Notes under the pieces: generated by a model | What the model was told of the DNA's origin: nothing | The model's database searches: none | The model's input: the letters and a program-made list of their open reading frames with translations, nothing else | Assembly: GCF_014199685.1 (NCBI RefSeq) | Contig: NZ_JACHNZ010000029.1 | Coordinates: 1 to 51,543, forward strand | Reading direction: 5' to 3' | From: Sphingosinicella soli | Lineage (GTDB): Bacteria; Pseudomonadota; Alphaproteobacteria; Sphingomonadales; Sphingomonadaceae | Length of the DNA stretch: 51,543 nt | In this document: in pieces, positions 14,943-22,774 of the stretch | Position numbering within the stretch: the first letter of the stretch is position 1 | How the letters are laid out: each line of letters begins with the position of its first letter | Program-made: the position numbers and the translations under genes

Positions 14943-15037
14943 CCCGCCCCTTCAGGGGAGGGGTCGGGGGTGGGGCCTATCCCCACGCTCGGCGCAGGGC
15001 GGAAGCGCCCCACCCCAAACCCCTGAAGGGGCGGGGC
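14943..15037 (+). repeat. Dispersed palindromic element, copy 1 (forward)
   Basis: A 35-nt left arm (14943-14977) and a 30-nt right arm (15008-15037) flank a 30-nt centre. The outer 17 nt (CCCCGCCCCTTCAGGGG) pair perfectly with the end of the right arm, and GGGGTGGGGC pairs at the inner end. The right arm lacks 5 nt present in copy 2. It lies in the gap between two tail-to-tail genes (14927 and 15050). Copy 2 at 20918-21017 is the same element in the opposite orientation: its left-arm equivalent matches at 32 of 35 positions. Copies can fold into a large G/C-rich hairpin and may act as a bidirectional terminator or RNA stabiliser. Confidence 0.85.
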
Positions 15038-15049
15038 TTTCGGCGTTCT

Positions 15050-15238
15050 CTAAAGCGCCGTCGCCCGGTTCCCGCGTGGCCCCGCGAGGAACCACACGAT
15101 GAGGCCGATCAGCGGGAACACGATGATGCCGATCGTCCAGGCGATCTTCACGCCGGTCGTCGCGCCGCTGTTCCAGACGCTGAGCAGCGCCCAGATATCG
15201 AGCGCGAGAATGACGAGGCCGATGAGTCCATATTCCAT
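15050..15238 (-). CDS. PLDc_N-type small membrane protein
   Basis: 62 aa. Two membrane segments (residues about 4-20 and 29-51) with W-T-I-G-I-I-V-F-P-L-I-G-L-I-V-W-F-L-A-G-P-R-G at the end, the signature of the 'phospholipase D N-terminal' small membrane domain found as a free-standing protein. There is no catalytic HKD motif, so it is not an enzyme. It is 12 bp downstream of the 67-aa gene and probably cotranscribed with it. Related small proteins occur in stress-related or envelope contexts; the function is unknown. Confidence 0.8.
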   Translation of the reverse strand: MEYGLIGLVILALDIWALLSVWNSGATTGVKIAWTIGIIVFPLIGLIVWFLAGPRGNRATAL

Positions 15239-15250
15239 GAGTCTCTCCCG

Positions 15251-15454
15251 TTACGCGCTTTTGCCTTTGGCCGCCGCACGCCGCGCGGCTTCAAGCTCTT
15301 CGGCTTCGGCGCCGTCCACGGCCTCCGCAGCCTCGCGGGCCTTGGCGCCGACCTTGCCCGACTTCGCGAATTCGTGCTGCGCGTCCTGAAATTTGCGCGC
15401 GCCTTCGTAGCTGCCTTCGCCTTCCAGCTTCAGGTTCGATTTCCGGTCTTCCAT
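15251..15454 (-). CDS. Small hydrophilic hypothetical protein
   Basis: 67 aa, no membrane segment or signal. Composition is rich in Ala, Glu, Lys and Arg; the middle (G-E-G-S-Y-E-G-A-R-K-F-Q-D-A-Q-H-E-F) looks conserved and the C-terminal half is predicted helical. Not recognised as a named family. It precedes the PLDc_N gene with a 12-bp gap and starts with ATG after GGAGG. The charged, low-complexity make-up is like stress-induced small proteins, which is only suggestive. Confidence 0.65.
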   Translation of the reverse strand: MEDRKSNLKLEGEGSYEGARKFQDAQHEFAKSGKVGAKAREAAEAVDGAEAEELEAARRAAAKGKSA

Positions 15455-15517
15455 GAACGCCTCCTCATGATCCCCGCGTGACTGATGAACGCGGCGGAAC
15501 CCGGAAGGTTGCGCGGA

Positions 15518-16813
15518 TCAGCGGATCAGCTTGCCGCCCTTCATGACGTGGTCGATGCGTTCCAGCGCGCTGATGTCCGCGAGCGGATCGGCGGCGACGG
15601 CGACGAGATCGGCGTAGCGGCCGGGTGCGATCACGCCGACGTCCGCCGATTTGCCCATCAGCGCCGCCGCGCTCGTCGTTGCGGACTGGATCGCCTGCAT
15701 CGGGGTCATGCCGTGGCGGACCATGTATTTGAACTGCCGGGCGTTGAGGCCGTGCGGAAACACGCCCGCGTCGGTGCCGTAGGCGATCTTCACGCCCGCC
15801 GCGACCGCCTTGCGGAAGCCGATGCGCTGCGCGTCCGTCGTCTCGTCGTTCTTGCGCATGATCTCGGCGGGCCAGTTTTCCGCCGTGCCCATCTCCGTGA
15901 TGAAGTCGCCGTTGTAGACATCCATCACCAGCCACGCGCCCATCTTCTTGGCGAGCTGGATGGCGTCGTCGTCGATCAGCGAGGCGTGCTCGATGGAACG
16001 GACGCCGCCGCTGAGCGCGATCTTGATGCCTTCCGCGCCGTGCGCGTGGGCGGTGGCGTAGCTGCCGTAGCGTGCGGCCTCGTCGACGGCGGCGCGCACC
16101 TCGGCCTCGGTCATTTCCGGCGCGCCGGGTTCCGTACCGGCCGCGAGGACCGCGCCCGTGGCGATCAGTTTCAGGAAGTCTGCGCCGCGCTGGAACAGCA
16201 TGCGCGACTTCGCCTTCATCTCGTCGGGGCCCGACGCGACGCCGACGCGCATGATGGCGGGAATCTCGACATCGGGCGCCATGCCCGTCACCTCGCCGCC
16301 GCCGCCCGGAACGGTGAGATAAGCGCCCGCCACCGTCATGCGCGGACCTTCGACATAGCCCGCTTCGATCGCATCGCGCAGCGAGACGTCGCCGAACGCG
16401 CGGAAGGTGCCGACGTCGCGCACGCTGGTGAAGCCCGCGTTCAGCGTGTCGCGCGCGTTCTTCGCGCCGACCAGCGCAATGTCGGCGGCAGAGTGCAGCA
16501 GCGGCTCGGCGGCGTTGTTCGTCTGGCCCCAATCGGAGAGGTGCGTGTGCATGTCGATGAGGCCGGGCAGCACGGTGAAGCCGGACCAATCCAGCACCTT
16601 CGCGCCTTCGGGCGGCGGCGCGTAGGGCGTGACCGCCGCGACGCGGCCGTTTTCGATGCGGATCAGGCGGTCGGCCAGCACCTTGCCGCTTTCGGTGTCG
16701 ATCAGGCGCCCGGCGCGGACGTAAGAGGTTTCGGCAGACACTTCCGCCAGGAGCGGCGGCGCGAGCAGCCCTGCGGCAAACAGCGCGAAAAATAGCCGTT
16801 GCAGAATCGTCAT
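15518..16813 (-). CDS. Exported amidohydrolase-family protein (imidazolonepropionase/prolidase-like)
   Basis: 431 aa. A signal peptide (residues 1-28, ending L-L-A-E-V-S-A) exports it to the periplasm. The amidohydrolase barrel starts at G-R-L-I-D-T-E-S-G and has the metal motif H-T-H in G-L-I-D-M-H-T-H-L. Later features are A-H-A-H-G (metal ligand), R-S-I-E-H-A-S and Y-G-T-D-A-G-V-F-P-H. Homologues hydrolyse imides, cyclic amides or X-Pro-type peptides; the substrate here is unknown. It is divergent from the MFS gene over a 64-bp gap that carries the conserved 21-bp motif, which suggests co-regulation with that cluster. Confidence 0.87.
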   Translation of the reverse strand: MTILQRLFFALFAAGLLAPPLLAEVSAETSYVRAGRLIDTESGKVLADRLIRIENGRVAAVTPYAPPPEGAKVLDWSGFTVLPGLIDMHTHLSDWGQTNNAAEPLLHSAADIALVGAKNARDTLNAGFTSVRDVGTFRAFGDVSLRDAIEAGYVEGPRMTVAGAYLTVPGGGGEVTGMAPDVEIPAIMRVGVASGPDEMKAKSRMLFQRGADFLKLIATGAVLAAGTEPGAPEMTEAEVRAAVDEAARYGSYATAHAHGAEGIKIALSGGVRSIEHASLIDDDAIQLAKKMGAWLVMDVYNGDFITEMGTAENWPAEIMRKNDETTDAQRIGFRKAVAAGVKIAYGTDAGVFPHGLNARQFKYMVRHGMTPMQAIQSATTSAAALMGKSADVGVIAPGRYADLVAVAADPLADISALERIDHVMKGGKLIR

Positions 16814-16849
16814 CCATACCTCCCTGTCCGCGCGTATCCTGCTGGACTA

Positions 16850-16870
16850 TTGTACACGTGTCAAATAGGA
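16850..16870. promoter_or_regulatory. Operator-like 21-bp motif, copy 1 (before the MFS gene)
   Basis: TTGTACACGTGTCAAATAGGA lies in the 64-bp gap between the divergent amidohydrolase and MFS genes. A near copy occurs at 18042-18062 in front of the Rieske oxygenase; the two agree at 17 of 21 positions (TT-TACAC-TGTC-AATAG-A). The core TACACGTGT is palindromic, as expected for a dimeric regulator. No regulator gene for this cluster is present in the window. Confidence 0.5.
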
Positions 16871-16877
16871 ATTGCGT

Positions 16878-18014
16878 ATGATTATCGCGGGCATCATCGG
16901 CAGCTTCTCGCTCGCGCTCATCGCGATCGGGGTGATGACGACGCTCGTGCCCATGCACGGCGTCGGGATCGGCTTTTCGCCACTCGACATCGGCTGGATC
17001 GCGGGCCTCTATTACCTCGGGTTCCTCGTGGGGCCGTGGATTGCGCCGCCGCTGGTGCAGCGGCTGGGCAGCGGGCGCGCGTTCGCGGTCGCGGCGCTGC
17101 TGGCGCTCGGCGGTATCATCGTGCTGCCGCTGTTTCCCGATGCCGCAGCGTGGGCGGGCATCCGCTTCGTGTCGGGCACGGGCTTTGCCGTGCTCTATAT
17201 CCTCGCCGAAGCCGGGCTGAACGCCGAGGTGAGCAATGCCGGGCGCGGGCGGATGCTTTCGATCTACATGATCGTGAGCAAGGCGGCGTTGATGCTCGGC
17301 CAGCTCGTCGTCGGCACGCTCGGCGTGGAGGGCTGGGCGCCGTTCGTGGCGGCATCGGGCGTCGTCGCGCTCGCGGCGGTCCTGCGGATGCAAATCCCGA
17401 CCGGCAAGGTGCTGATGTCCGCCGGACGGCTCCGCCCGCTGCGCGTGCTGCGCGCCGCGCCGGTCGCGATGACGGGCTGCGCGATCTACGGGCTCGGCGA
17501 AGCCTCGCTCTATGCGCTCGGGCCCCTGTACGCACAGTCGAACGGCATGGGCGTGGCCGAGGTTTCGATGTTCATGACCGCCACCCTGCTCGGCGCGGCG
17601 GTGGCACAGTGGCCGCTCGGCTGGCTTTCGGACCGGATGGACCGGCGGCGGGCGATTCTGCTCGGTGTTGTCTGCACGATGATCGCGGTCTGCGCGCTCG
17701 GCCTTACCGCGCGCCCCGGATTCGCCGTGGCGCTTGCGGGCGGCTTCGTGCTCGGGGGCAGCCTGCTGCCGCTCTACGGCCTGCTCGTGGCGCTTGGCAA
17801 CGACAGCGCCACCAACGAAGAGCGCGTGGAAATGGGGAGCGGGCTCGTCTTCGCCTATGCGGTCGGCGCCATCGTGGGCCCGCCCGCCGCCGCCGTGCTG
17901 ATGGAGCTGACGCCGCGCGGCCTGCCGCTCTGGCTCGCGGCGCTTTCGGCGGTGCAGATCGTGATCCTGCTTGTGGCGATGCGCCGCCCGGCGCCGCTCA
18001 CGCAGCCGCTCTGA
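16878..18014 (+). CDS. MFS transporter
   Basis: 378 aa from the ATG at 16878 (AGGA 7 nt upstream). About 12 membrane segments; the loop between segments 8 and 9 reads G-W-L-S-D-R-M-D-R-R, the conserved MFS motif in the second half. The N-terminal half has I-I-A-G-I-I-G-S-F-S and the inter-helix G-I-G-F-S-P-L-D-I-G-W-I. It resembles the YcaD-like group of MFS carriers. Position before the Rieske oxygenase and phytoene-desaturase-like gene, with a shared motif in front, suggests import of the substrate of that cluster, or export of a product. Substrate unknown. Confidence 0.9.
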   Translation: MIIAGIIGSFSLALIAIGVMTTLVPMHGVGIGFSPLDIGWIAGLYYLGFLVGPWIAPPLVQRLGSGRAFAVAALLALGGIIVLPLFPDAAAWAGIRFVSGTGFAVLYILAEAGLNAEVSNAGRGRMLSIYMIVSKAALMLGQLVVGTLGVEGWAPFVAASGVVALAAVLRMQIPTGKVLMSAGRLRPLRVLRAAPVAMTGCAIYGLGEASLYALGPLYAQSNGMGVAEVSMFMTATLLGAAVAQWPLGWLSDRMDRRRAILLGVVCTMIAVCALGLTARPGFAVALAGGFVLGGSLLPLYGLLVALGNDSATNEERVEMGSGLVFAYAVGAIVGPPAAAVLMELTPRGLPLWLAALSAVQIVILLVAMRRPAPLTQPL

Positions 18015-18041
18015 AAGGGGCTTGCCAAGACCGATCCGCTG

Positions 18042-18062
18042 TTTTACACTTGTCTAATAGAA
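18042..18062 (+). promoter_or_regulatory. Operator-like 21-bp motif, copy 2 (before the Rieske oxygenase)
   Basis: TTTTACACTTGTCTAATAGAA, 12 bp upstream of the Rieske gene's ATG (18075) and overlapping its leader. It matches copy 1 at 17 of 21 positions. Its repeat in two promoters of one gene cluster makes it a candidate binding site for a shared regulator, probably encoded elsewhere. Confidence 0.5.
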
Positions 18063-18074
18063 TGTGGAGGCGGG

Positions 18075-19262
18075 ATGGCGACGAAGGCTGCACCAACGAT
18101 CGAGGCGGACCCCGATGCGGGCTGGAGCCTGCCGGCGTGGACCTATTCCGATGCGGAGTTCTTCGAGGTCGAGATGCGGCGCGTCATGCGCCCGTCGTGG
18201 CAGGTCGTGTGTCATCTGAGCGACGTGCCTGCCGTGGGCGACTACCATACGCTCGAATATCTCGGCGAAAGCGTCATCGTCGTGCGCGGCCAGGACAGCG
18301 CCGTGCGCGCTTTCACCAACGTCTGCCGCCATCGCGGCTCGCGCCTCGTCGACGGGCCTTCGGGCTGCGCGGTCGCGAAGAAGCTGACCTGCCCGTATCA
18401 CGCCTGGTCGTTCGATCTGGAGGGGCGGCTGGTCGGCGTGCCGATGAAGCACACCTATCCGGGGCTCGACCAGTCGAAGCACGGCCTCGTGCCCGTCGAT
18501 CTGGAACTGTGGCGCGGGTTCATTTTCGTGCGGCTGGAAAACGACGGCGGCCCTTCGGTCGCGGAGATGATCGCGCCCTACGACCCGGAAATCGAACCTT
18601 ACCGCTTCGAGGATCTGGAGGCGTTCGGCCGCGTCACGCTGCGCCCGCGCGCCGTCAACTGGAAGAACGTGGGCGACAATTATTCCGACGGGCTGCACAT
18701 CCCGGTCGCGCACCCCGGCCTCACCCGGCTGATGGGGAACGGCTACGGCGTCGAGGCGCAGGAGAACGTGGACAAGATGTGGGGCCCGATCCGGGAGCGC
18801 CTGTCCAACAATCCGTCCGAGCAGGCCTATCAGAAATATCTGCCGCACGTGCCGTACCTGCCCGAAGACCGGCAGAAGCTGTGGACCTATTTCAAGCTGT
18901 GGCCGAACGTGGCCTTCGACATCTACCCCGATCAGGTCGATTTCATGCAGTGGCTGCCGGTTTCGCCCACCGAAACGCTGATCCGCGAGATCAGCTATGC
19001 GGTGCCCGATGATCGCCGCGAGATGAAGGCGGCGCGCTATCTGAACTGGCGCATCAACCGGCAGGTGAACGCCGAGGACACGGTGCTGATCGGCCGCGTG
19101 CAGGACGGCATGGCGTCGGAGAGTTTCACGGTCGGGCCGCTTGCGGACACCGAAGTCGCACTCCGCAATTTCTGCCGCAAGATCCGCGGCCTGATCCCGG
19201 AAGCGCGGCAGCACCGTCCGCCGCAGCCGGGCTGGAGCCGGCGGCCGCACACCGCGCACTGA
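18075..19262 (+). CDS. Rieske non-heme iron oxygenase, large (alpha) subunit
   Basis: 395 aa, ATG at 18075. The N-terminal Rieske 2Fe-2S domain has CxH at Cys84/His86 (C-R-H-R-G) and CxxH at Cys106/His109 (C-P-Y-H). The catalytic part has the mononuclear iron ligands in D-N-Y-S-D-G-L-H-I-P-V-A-H (Asp205 as the bridge, His208 and His213), with the last carboxylate ligand probably in A-E-D-T near 334-335. These residues are all present, so the enzyme looks intact. It hydroxylates an aromatic or alicyclic carboxylate or similar compound; ferredoxin and reductase partners are not in the window. It is followed after 28 bp by the phytoene-desaturase-like gene. Confidence 0.93.
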   Translation: MATKAAPTIEADPDAGWSLPAWTYSDAEFFEVEMRRVMRPSWQVVCHLSDVPAVGDYHTLEYLGESVIVVRGQDSAVRAFTNVCRHRGSRLVDGPSGCAVAKKLTCPYHAWSFDLEGRLVGVPMKHTYPGLDQSKHGLVPVDLELWRGFIFVRLENDGGPSVAEMIAPYDPEIEPYRFEDLEAFGRVTLRPRAVNWKNVGDNYSDGLHIPVAHPGLTRLMGNGYGVEAQENVDKMWGPIRERLSNNPSEQAYQKYLPHVPYLPEDRQKLWTYFKLWPNVAFDIYPDQVDFMQWLPVSPTETLIREISYAVPDDRREMKAARYLNWRINRQVNAEDTVLIGRVQDGMASESFTVGPLADTEVALRNFCRKIRGLIPEARQHRPPQPGWSRRPHTAH

Positions 19263-19290
19263 CAAAACGAAGATCAAAGGGGTTGCTTCA

Positions 19291-20901
19291 ATGACCAAAC
19301 GCTATGACGCCGTCATCATCGGCGGCGGCCACAACGGCCTCGTGTGCGCCTTCTATCTCGCGCAGGCGGGCCTGAAGGTGCGCATTCTCGAACGCCGCGA
19401 CGTGATCGGCGGCGCTGCCGTGACGGAAGACTTCCACCCCGGCTTCCGCAATTCGGTGGCGAGCTACACGGTCAGCCTGCTCAATCCCAAGGTGATCGCC
19501 GACATGCGGCTCGCCGACCACGGCTACCGGGTGATCGAGCGGCCCTATTCGAACTTCCTGCCGCAGGACGACGGCCGCTACCTGTTGCTGGGCGGCGGGC
19601 TGGAGAAGACGCAGGCCGAGTTCCGCAAGTTTTCGAACCACGATGCCGATGTGCTGCCGCAATATTACGATGCGCTCGAAACCGTGGCGGACGTGCTGCG
19701 CGACCTGTCGCTGAAGGCGCCGCCCAACATCGGCGACGGTGTGAAGACGCTGGTCGATGCCGCGCGGCAGGGGCGGCGGCTTGCGGGTCTGCCGCTCGAA
19801 AAGCAGCGCGACGTGCTCGACCTGTTCGTGAAGTCCGCGCGGACGTTCCTTGACGGCTGGTTCGAAAGCGAGGCGGTGAAGGCCGCGTTCGGCTTCGATG
19901 CGGTCGTCGGCAACTATGCCTCGCCCGACACGCCGGGATCGGCCTACGTGCTGCTCCACCACGTGTTCGGCGAAGTGAACGGCAAGAAGGGCGCGTGGGG
20001 TCACTGTGTCGGCGGCATGGGCAAGATCACCGAGATCATGGCGAAGGTGTGCGGCGATCTCGGCGTCGAGATCAGCCTCGAAAGCCCGGTCGAAAAGGTG
20101 CTGGTGGACGGCGGCAGGGCGGTGGGCGTGCGCCTCGTCGGCGGCGAGGAGATCGCGGCGGACCGCGTGATCGCCAACGTCGGCCCGAAACTGCTCTACG
20201 ACCGCATGATCGACGCGTCCGACCTTCCGGCCGATTTCCTGCGCCGCATCCGCGCCTTCAAGGCCGGGTCGGGCACGTTCCGCATGAACGTGGCGCTATC
20301 GGAACTGCCGCGCTTTTCGAGCCTGCCCGAGCCGGGCGAGCACCTGCAGAGCGGCATCATCATCGCGCCGACGCTCGATTACATGGACCGCGCCTTCCTC
20401 GACGCCAAGCAGTTCGGCATGTCGAAGCGCCCCATCGTGGAAATGCTGATCCCCTCGATCGTCGACGACAGTCTCGCACCCCCGAGTCAGCATGTTGCGA
20501 GCCTGTTCTGCCAGCAGTTTGCGCCTGAGCTTCCGGACGGAAGACGTTGGGACGACGAGCGGGAAACTGCGGCGGACGTCATCTTCGACACGGTCGAGCA
20601 CTACGCGCCGGGCTTCAAGGCATCGGTGATCGCACGGCAAATCCACTCGCCGCTCGATCTCGAACGCAAGTTCGGCCTTGTCGGCGGCGACATCATGCAC
20701 GGCCACATGTCGCTCGATCAGCTGTGGTCGGCGCGGCCGATGCTGGGGCACGGCGCCTACAGGGGGCCGCTCAAGGGCCTCTACATGTGCGGCGCGGGCA
20801 CGCATCCGGGCGGCGGCGTCACCGGGGCGCCGGGCCACAATGCGGCGCGCGAAATCCTTGCGGACAACAGCTTCCTCGGCAGGCTGATGCGGCGGGCGTA
20901 A
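19291..20901 (+). CDS. FAD-dependent oxidoreductase, phytoene-desaturase/PYROXD2-like
   Basis: 536 aa. The N-terminal Rossmann motif I-I-G-G-G-H-N-G-L-V-C-A (residues about 9-20) binds the FAD, followed by Glu at the end of beta 2 (L-E-R-R-D-V-I-G-G-A-A). The C-terminus has the second nucleotide-side motif L-Y-M-C-G-A-G-T-H-P-G-G-G-V-T-G-A-P-G-H-N-A-A. This layout is typical of the phytoene-dehydrogenase/PYROXD2 group, many of which act on non-carotenoid substrates. No carotenoid genes are near, so a catabolic or detoxifying role with the Rieske oxygenase is more likely. Starts 28 bp after it and probably shares its transcript. Confidence 0.9.
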   Translation: MTKRYDAVIIGGGHNGLVCAFYLAQAGLKVRILERRDVIGGAAVTEDFHPGFRNSVASYTVSLLNPKVIADMRLADHGYRVIERPYSNFLPQDDGRYLLLGGGLEKTQAEFRKFSNHDADVLPQYYDALETVADVLRDLSLKAPPNIGDGVKTLVDAARQGRRLAGLPLEKQRDVLDLFVKSARTFLDGWFESEAVKAAFGFDAVVGNYASPDTPGSAYVLLHHVFGEVNGKKGAWGHCVGGMGKITEIMAKVCGDLGVEISLESPVEKVLVDGGRAVGVRLVGGEEIAADRVIANVGPKLLYDRMIDASDLPADFLRRIRAFKAGSGTFRMNVALSELPRFSSLPEPGEHLQSGIIIAPTLDYMDRAFLDAKQFGMSKRPIVEMLIPSIVDDSLAPPSQHVASLFCQQFAPELPDGRRWDDERETAADVIFDTVEHYAPGFKASVIARQIHSPLDLERKFGLVGGDIMHGHMSLDQLWSARPMLGHGAYRGPLKGLYMCGAGTHPGGGVTGAPGHNAAREILADNSFLGRLMRRA

Positions 20902-20917
20902 AGCCGACTCTCGAAAG

Positions 20918-21017
20918 CCCCTCCACTTCAGGGGAGGGGTTTGGGGTGGGGCGTTTCCGCCCGCGCTGCGTCTGATGGAGAGGCCCCACCCCCGGCCCCT
21001 CCCCTGAAGTGGAGGGG
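20918..21017 (-). repeat. Dispersed palindromic element, copy 2 (inverted)
   Basis: Two 35-nt arms (20918-20952 and 20983-21017) pair at 33 or more of 35 positions, differing only in TTT versus CCG-type bases in the middle. They flank a 30-nt centre that also resembles that of copy 1 when reversed (both share GGGCGGAA near one end). The element lies between the tail-to-tail phytoene-desaturase-like and mtgA genes. Its arm asymmetry (GGGGG on one side, AAA-type on the other) is inverted relative to copy 1 at 14943-15037. Confidence 0.87.
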
Positions 21018-21052
21018 GGAATTCGGGCGATCGATTCGACGTCAGGGCAGGT

Positions 21053-21757
21053 TCAAAGCCCCAGACAGGCATCGAGTCCTTCGTTGTCCACCACGCGCGT
21101 CCACCGCGCGATGCGCGTGGCATAGCGGGCGGTGTAGCCGCGCGGGTTGCGGGCGTCGCGCTTGATGGGGGAGGGCAGCACGGCGACGAGGCGCGCCGCC
21201 TCGGTGCGTGTCAGCGATTTCGCGCTCTTGTCGAAATAATGCTGCGCCGCCGCTTCGGCGCCGTAAACGCCGATGCCGAATTCGGCCACGTTCAGATAGA
21301 CTTCCATGATCCGCTTCTTGTCCCACATGAACTCGATGAGGACGGTGAAGTAAGCCTCCAGCCCCTTCCTCAGCCACGAGCGGCCGGGCCAGAGGAAGGC
21401 GTTCTTGGCGACCTGCTGGCTGACGGTGGAGCCGCCGCGCAGTTTGCGCCCGTCGGCGTTCGCTTCCATCGCCTTGCTGATCGCTTCGGTATCGAACCCG
21501 AAGTGCGTGCAGAATTTCGCATCCTCGCCCGCGATCACCGCGCGCGGCAGATCGGGATCGATGCCGGCAAGCGATGTCCAGTCGCGCTTCACGGCCTTGC
21601 CGGCGATGAAATCCTTGGCCATCGGCACTGTGAAGGGCACAGGCACGAAGCGGTAGAGCAGCACCCAGAGGATGGTGAAGACGAACACGAAAAGCAGCGG
21701 CCGGATGATGAACCGGACCACCCACGATGCCTTGCCCCGTTTCCCCCGTGTAGCCAC
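21053..21757 (-). CDS. mtgA: Monofunctional biosynthetic peptidoglycan transglycosylase
   Basis: 234 aa. GTG start at 21757. A single membrane anchor (residues about 15-36, R-F-I-I-R-P-L-L-F-V-F-V-F) holds the GT51 domain in the periplasm. Catalytic Glu is in I-A-G-E-D-A-K-F-C-T-H-F-G-F-D, and the second GT51 motif is G-G-S-T-V-S-Q-Q-V-A-K-N. It polymerises lipid II into glycan strands and has no transpeptidase domain. The length fits MtgA. Its ribosome site is weak. It follows rpoH in the same direction. Confidence 0.95.
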   Translation of the reverse strand: MATRGKRGKASWVVRFIIRPLLFVFVFTILWVLLYRFVPVPFTVPMAKDFIAGKAVKRDWTSLAGIDPDLPRAVIAGEDAKFCTHFGFDTEAISKAMEANADGRKLRGGSTVSQQVAKNAFLWPGRSWLRKGLEAYFTVLIEFMWDKKRIMEVYLNVAEFGIGVYGAEAAAQHYFDKSAKSLTRTEAARLVAVLPSPIKRDARNPRGYTARYATRIARWTRVVDNEGLDACLGL

Positions 21758-21818
21758 GGATCACGTCTAGCGCGGCGAGCGTTTGTGCTGCAACGGTTCA
21801 ATATGCGAACCGCCCGGA

Positions 21819-22727
21819 TCAGGCGTCTTCGAGCAGGTGGCGTTCGCTTGCGAGCTGGCGGATCGCCTTCTGCAGCTTTTCGAACGCCCGCACCTCGATC
21901 TGGCGCACACGCTCCCGGCTGATGTCGTATTCCTGGCTCAGCTCTTCGAGCGTTTTGGGCTCCTCGGCGAGGCGGCGCTCGGTCAGGATATGCCGCTCCC
22001 GCTCGTTCAGCACGGCCATCGCCTCGGCGAGCAGCGCAGCGCGAAGGCTGGTTTCCTCGCGCTCGGCGACGATCTCGTCCTGGATGGGGCCGTCGTCTGT
22101 CAGCCAATCCTGCCACTGGCCCTCGCCGTCGGCGTCGGCGCGCAGCGGCGCATTCAGGCTGGCGTCACCGCCCATCGACATGCGGCGGTTCATCGAGATG
22201 ACCTCGTCCGCCGTGACGTTCAGATCATGCGCGATCTTCTCGACGACTTCGGGCCGCAGGTCGCCTTCCTCCAGCGCGCCGATCTGGCTCTTCATGCGGC
22301 GCAGGTTGAAGAACAGCTTCTTCTGCGCCGCCGTGGTGCCGATCTTCACCAGGCTCCACGAGCGCAGGATGAATTCCTGGATGGAGGCGCGAATCCACCA
22401 CATGGCGTAGGTCGCGAGGCGGAAGCCCTTGTCGGGCTCGAACTTCTTCACGCCCTGCATCAGGCCGATGTTGCCCTCCGCGATCAGCTCGCTGACCGGC
22501 AGGCCATAGCCCCGGTAGCCCATCGCGATCTTGGAAACGAGGCGAAGGTGGCTCGTCACCAGCCGGTGCGCCGCATCGGTATCCTGATGTTCGCGCCAGC
22601 GCTTCGCCAGCATGAACTCTTCCTCGGGCGCGAGCAGCGGAAACTTTCGGATTTCCGACAGATAGCGGTTCAGCGAGGCTTCGCCGCCCAGGGCGGGAAT
22701 GGTGGCGGGGAGTTTGGCTTGGGCCAT
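21819..22727 (-). CDS. rpoH: RNA polymerase sigma-32 (heat-shock) factor RpoH
   Basis: 302 aa from the ATG at 22727 (M-A-Q-A-K-L). Region 2 holds L-V-T-S-H-L-R-L-V-S-K-I-A and W-W-I-R-A-S-I-Q-E-F-I-L-R-S-W-S-L-V-K; the RpoH box is in A-A-Q-K-K-L-F-F-N-L-R-R. Region 4 ends S-Q-E-Y-D-I-S-R-E-R-V-R-Q-I-E. It directs core polymerase to heat-shock genes. Alphaproteobacteria often have two RpoH copies, one under control of the EcfG general-stress factor; an exact EcfG-type promoter lies just upstream here, inside the rluD gene. Confidence 0.96.
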   Translation of the reverse strand: MAQAKLPATIPALGGEASLNRYLSEIRKFPLLAPEEEFMLAKRWREHQDTDAAHRLVTSHLRLVSKIAMGYRGYGLPVSELIAEGNIGLMQGVKKFEPDKGFRLATYAMWWIRASIQEFILRSWSLVKIGTTAAQKKLFFNLRRMKSQIGALEEGDLRPEVVEKIAHDLNVTADEVISMNRRMSMGGDASLNAPLRADADGEGQWQDWLTDDGPIQDEIVAEREETSLRAALLAEAMAVLNERERHILTERRLAEEPKTLEELSQEYDISRERVRQIEVRAFEKLQKAIRQLASERHLLEDA

Positions 22728-22774
22728 GATAGCGACTTTCGGTGGAAAAGAAGGGTTTTGACGGCGCACGAATT

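Noticed and set aside
15465-17393. 642-codon open frame on the minus strand
   Set aside because: It overlaps the amidohydrolase in another frame and the MFS gene antisense, and is made of Arg-rich sequence without motifs.
16799-19012. 737-codon plus-strand open frame
   Set aside because: Out-of-frame shadow of the MFS and Rieske genes; R/A-rich, no domain.
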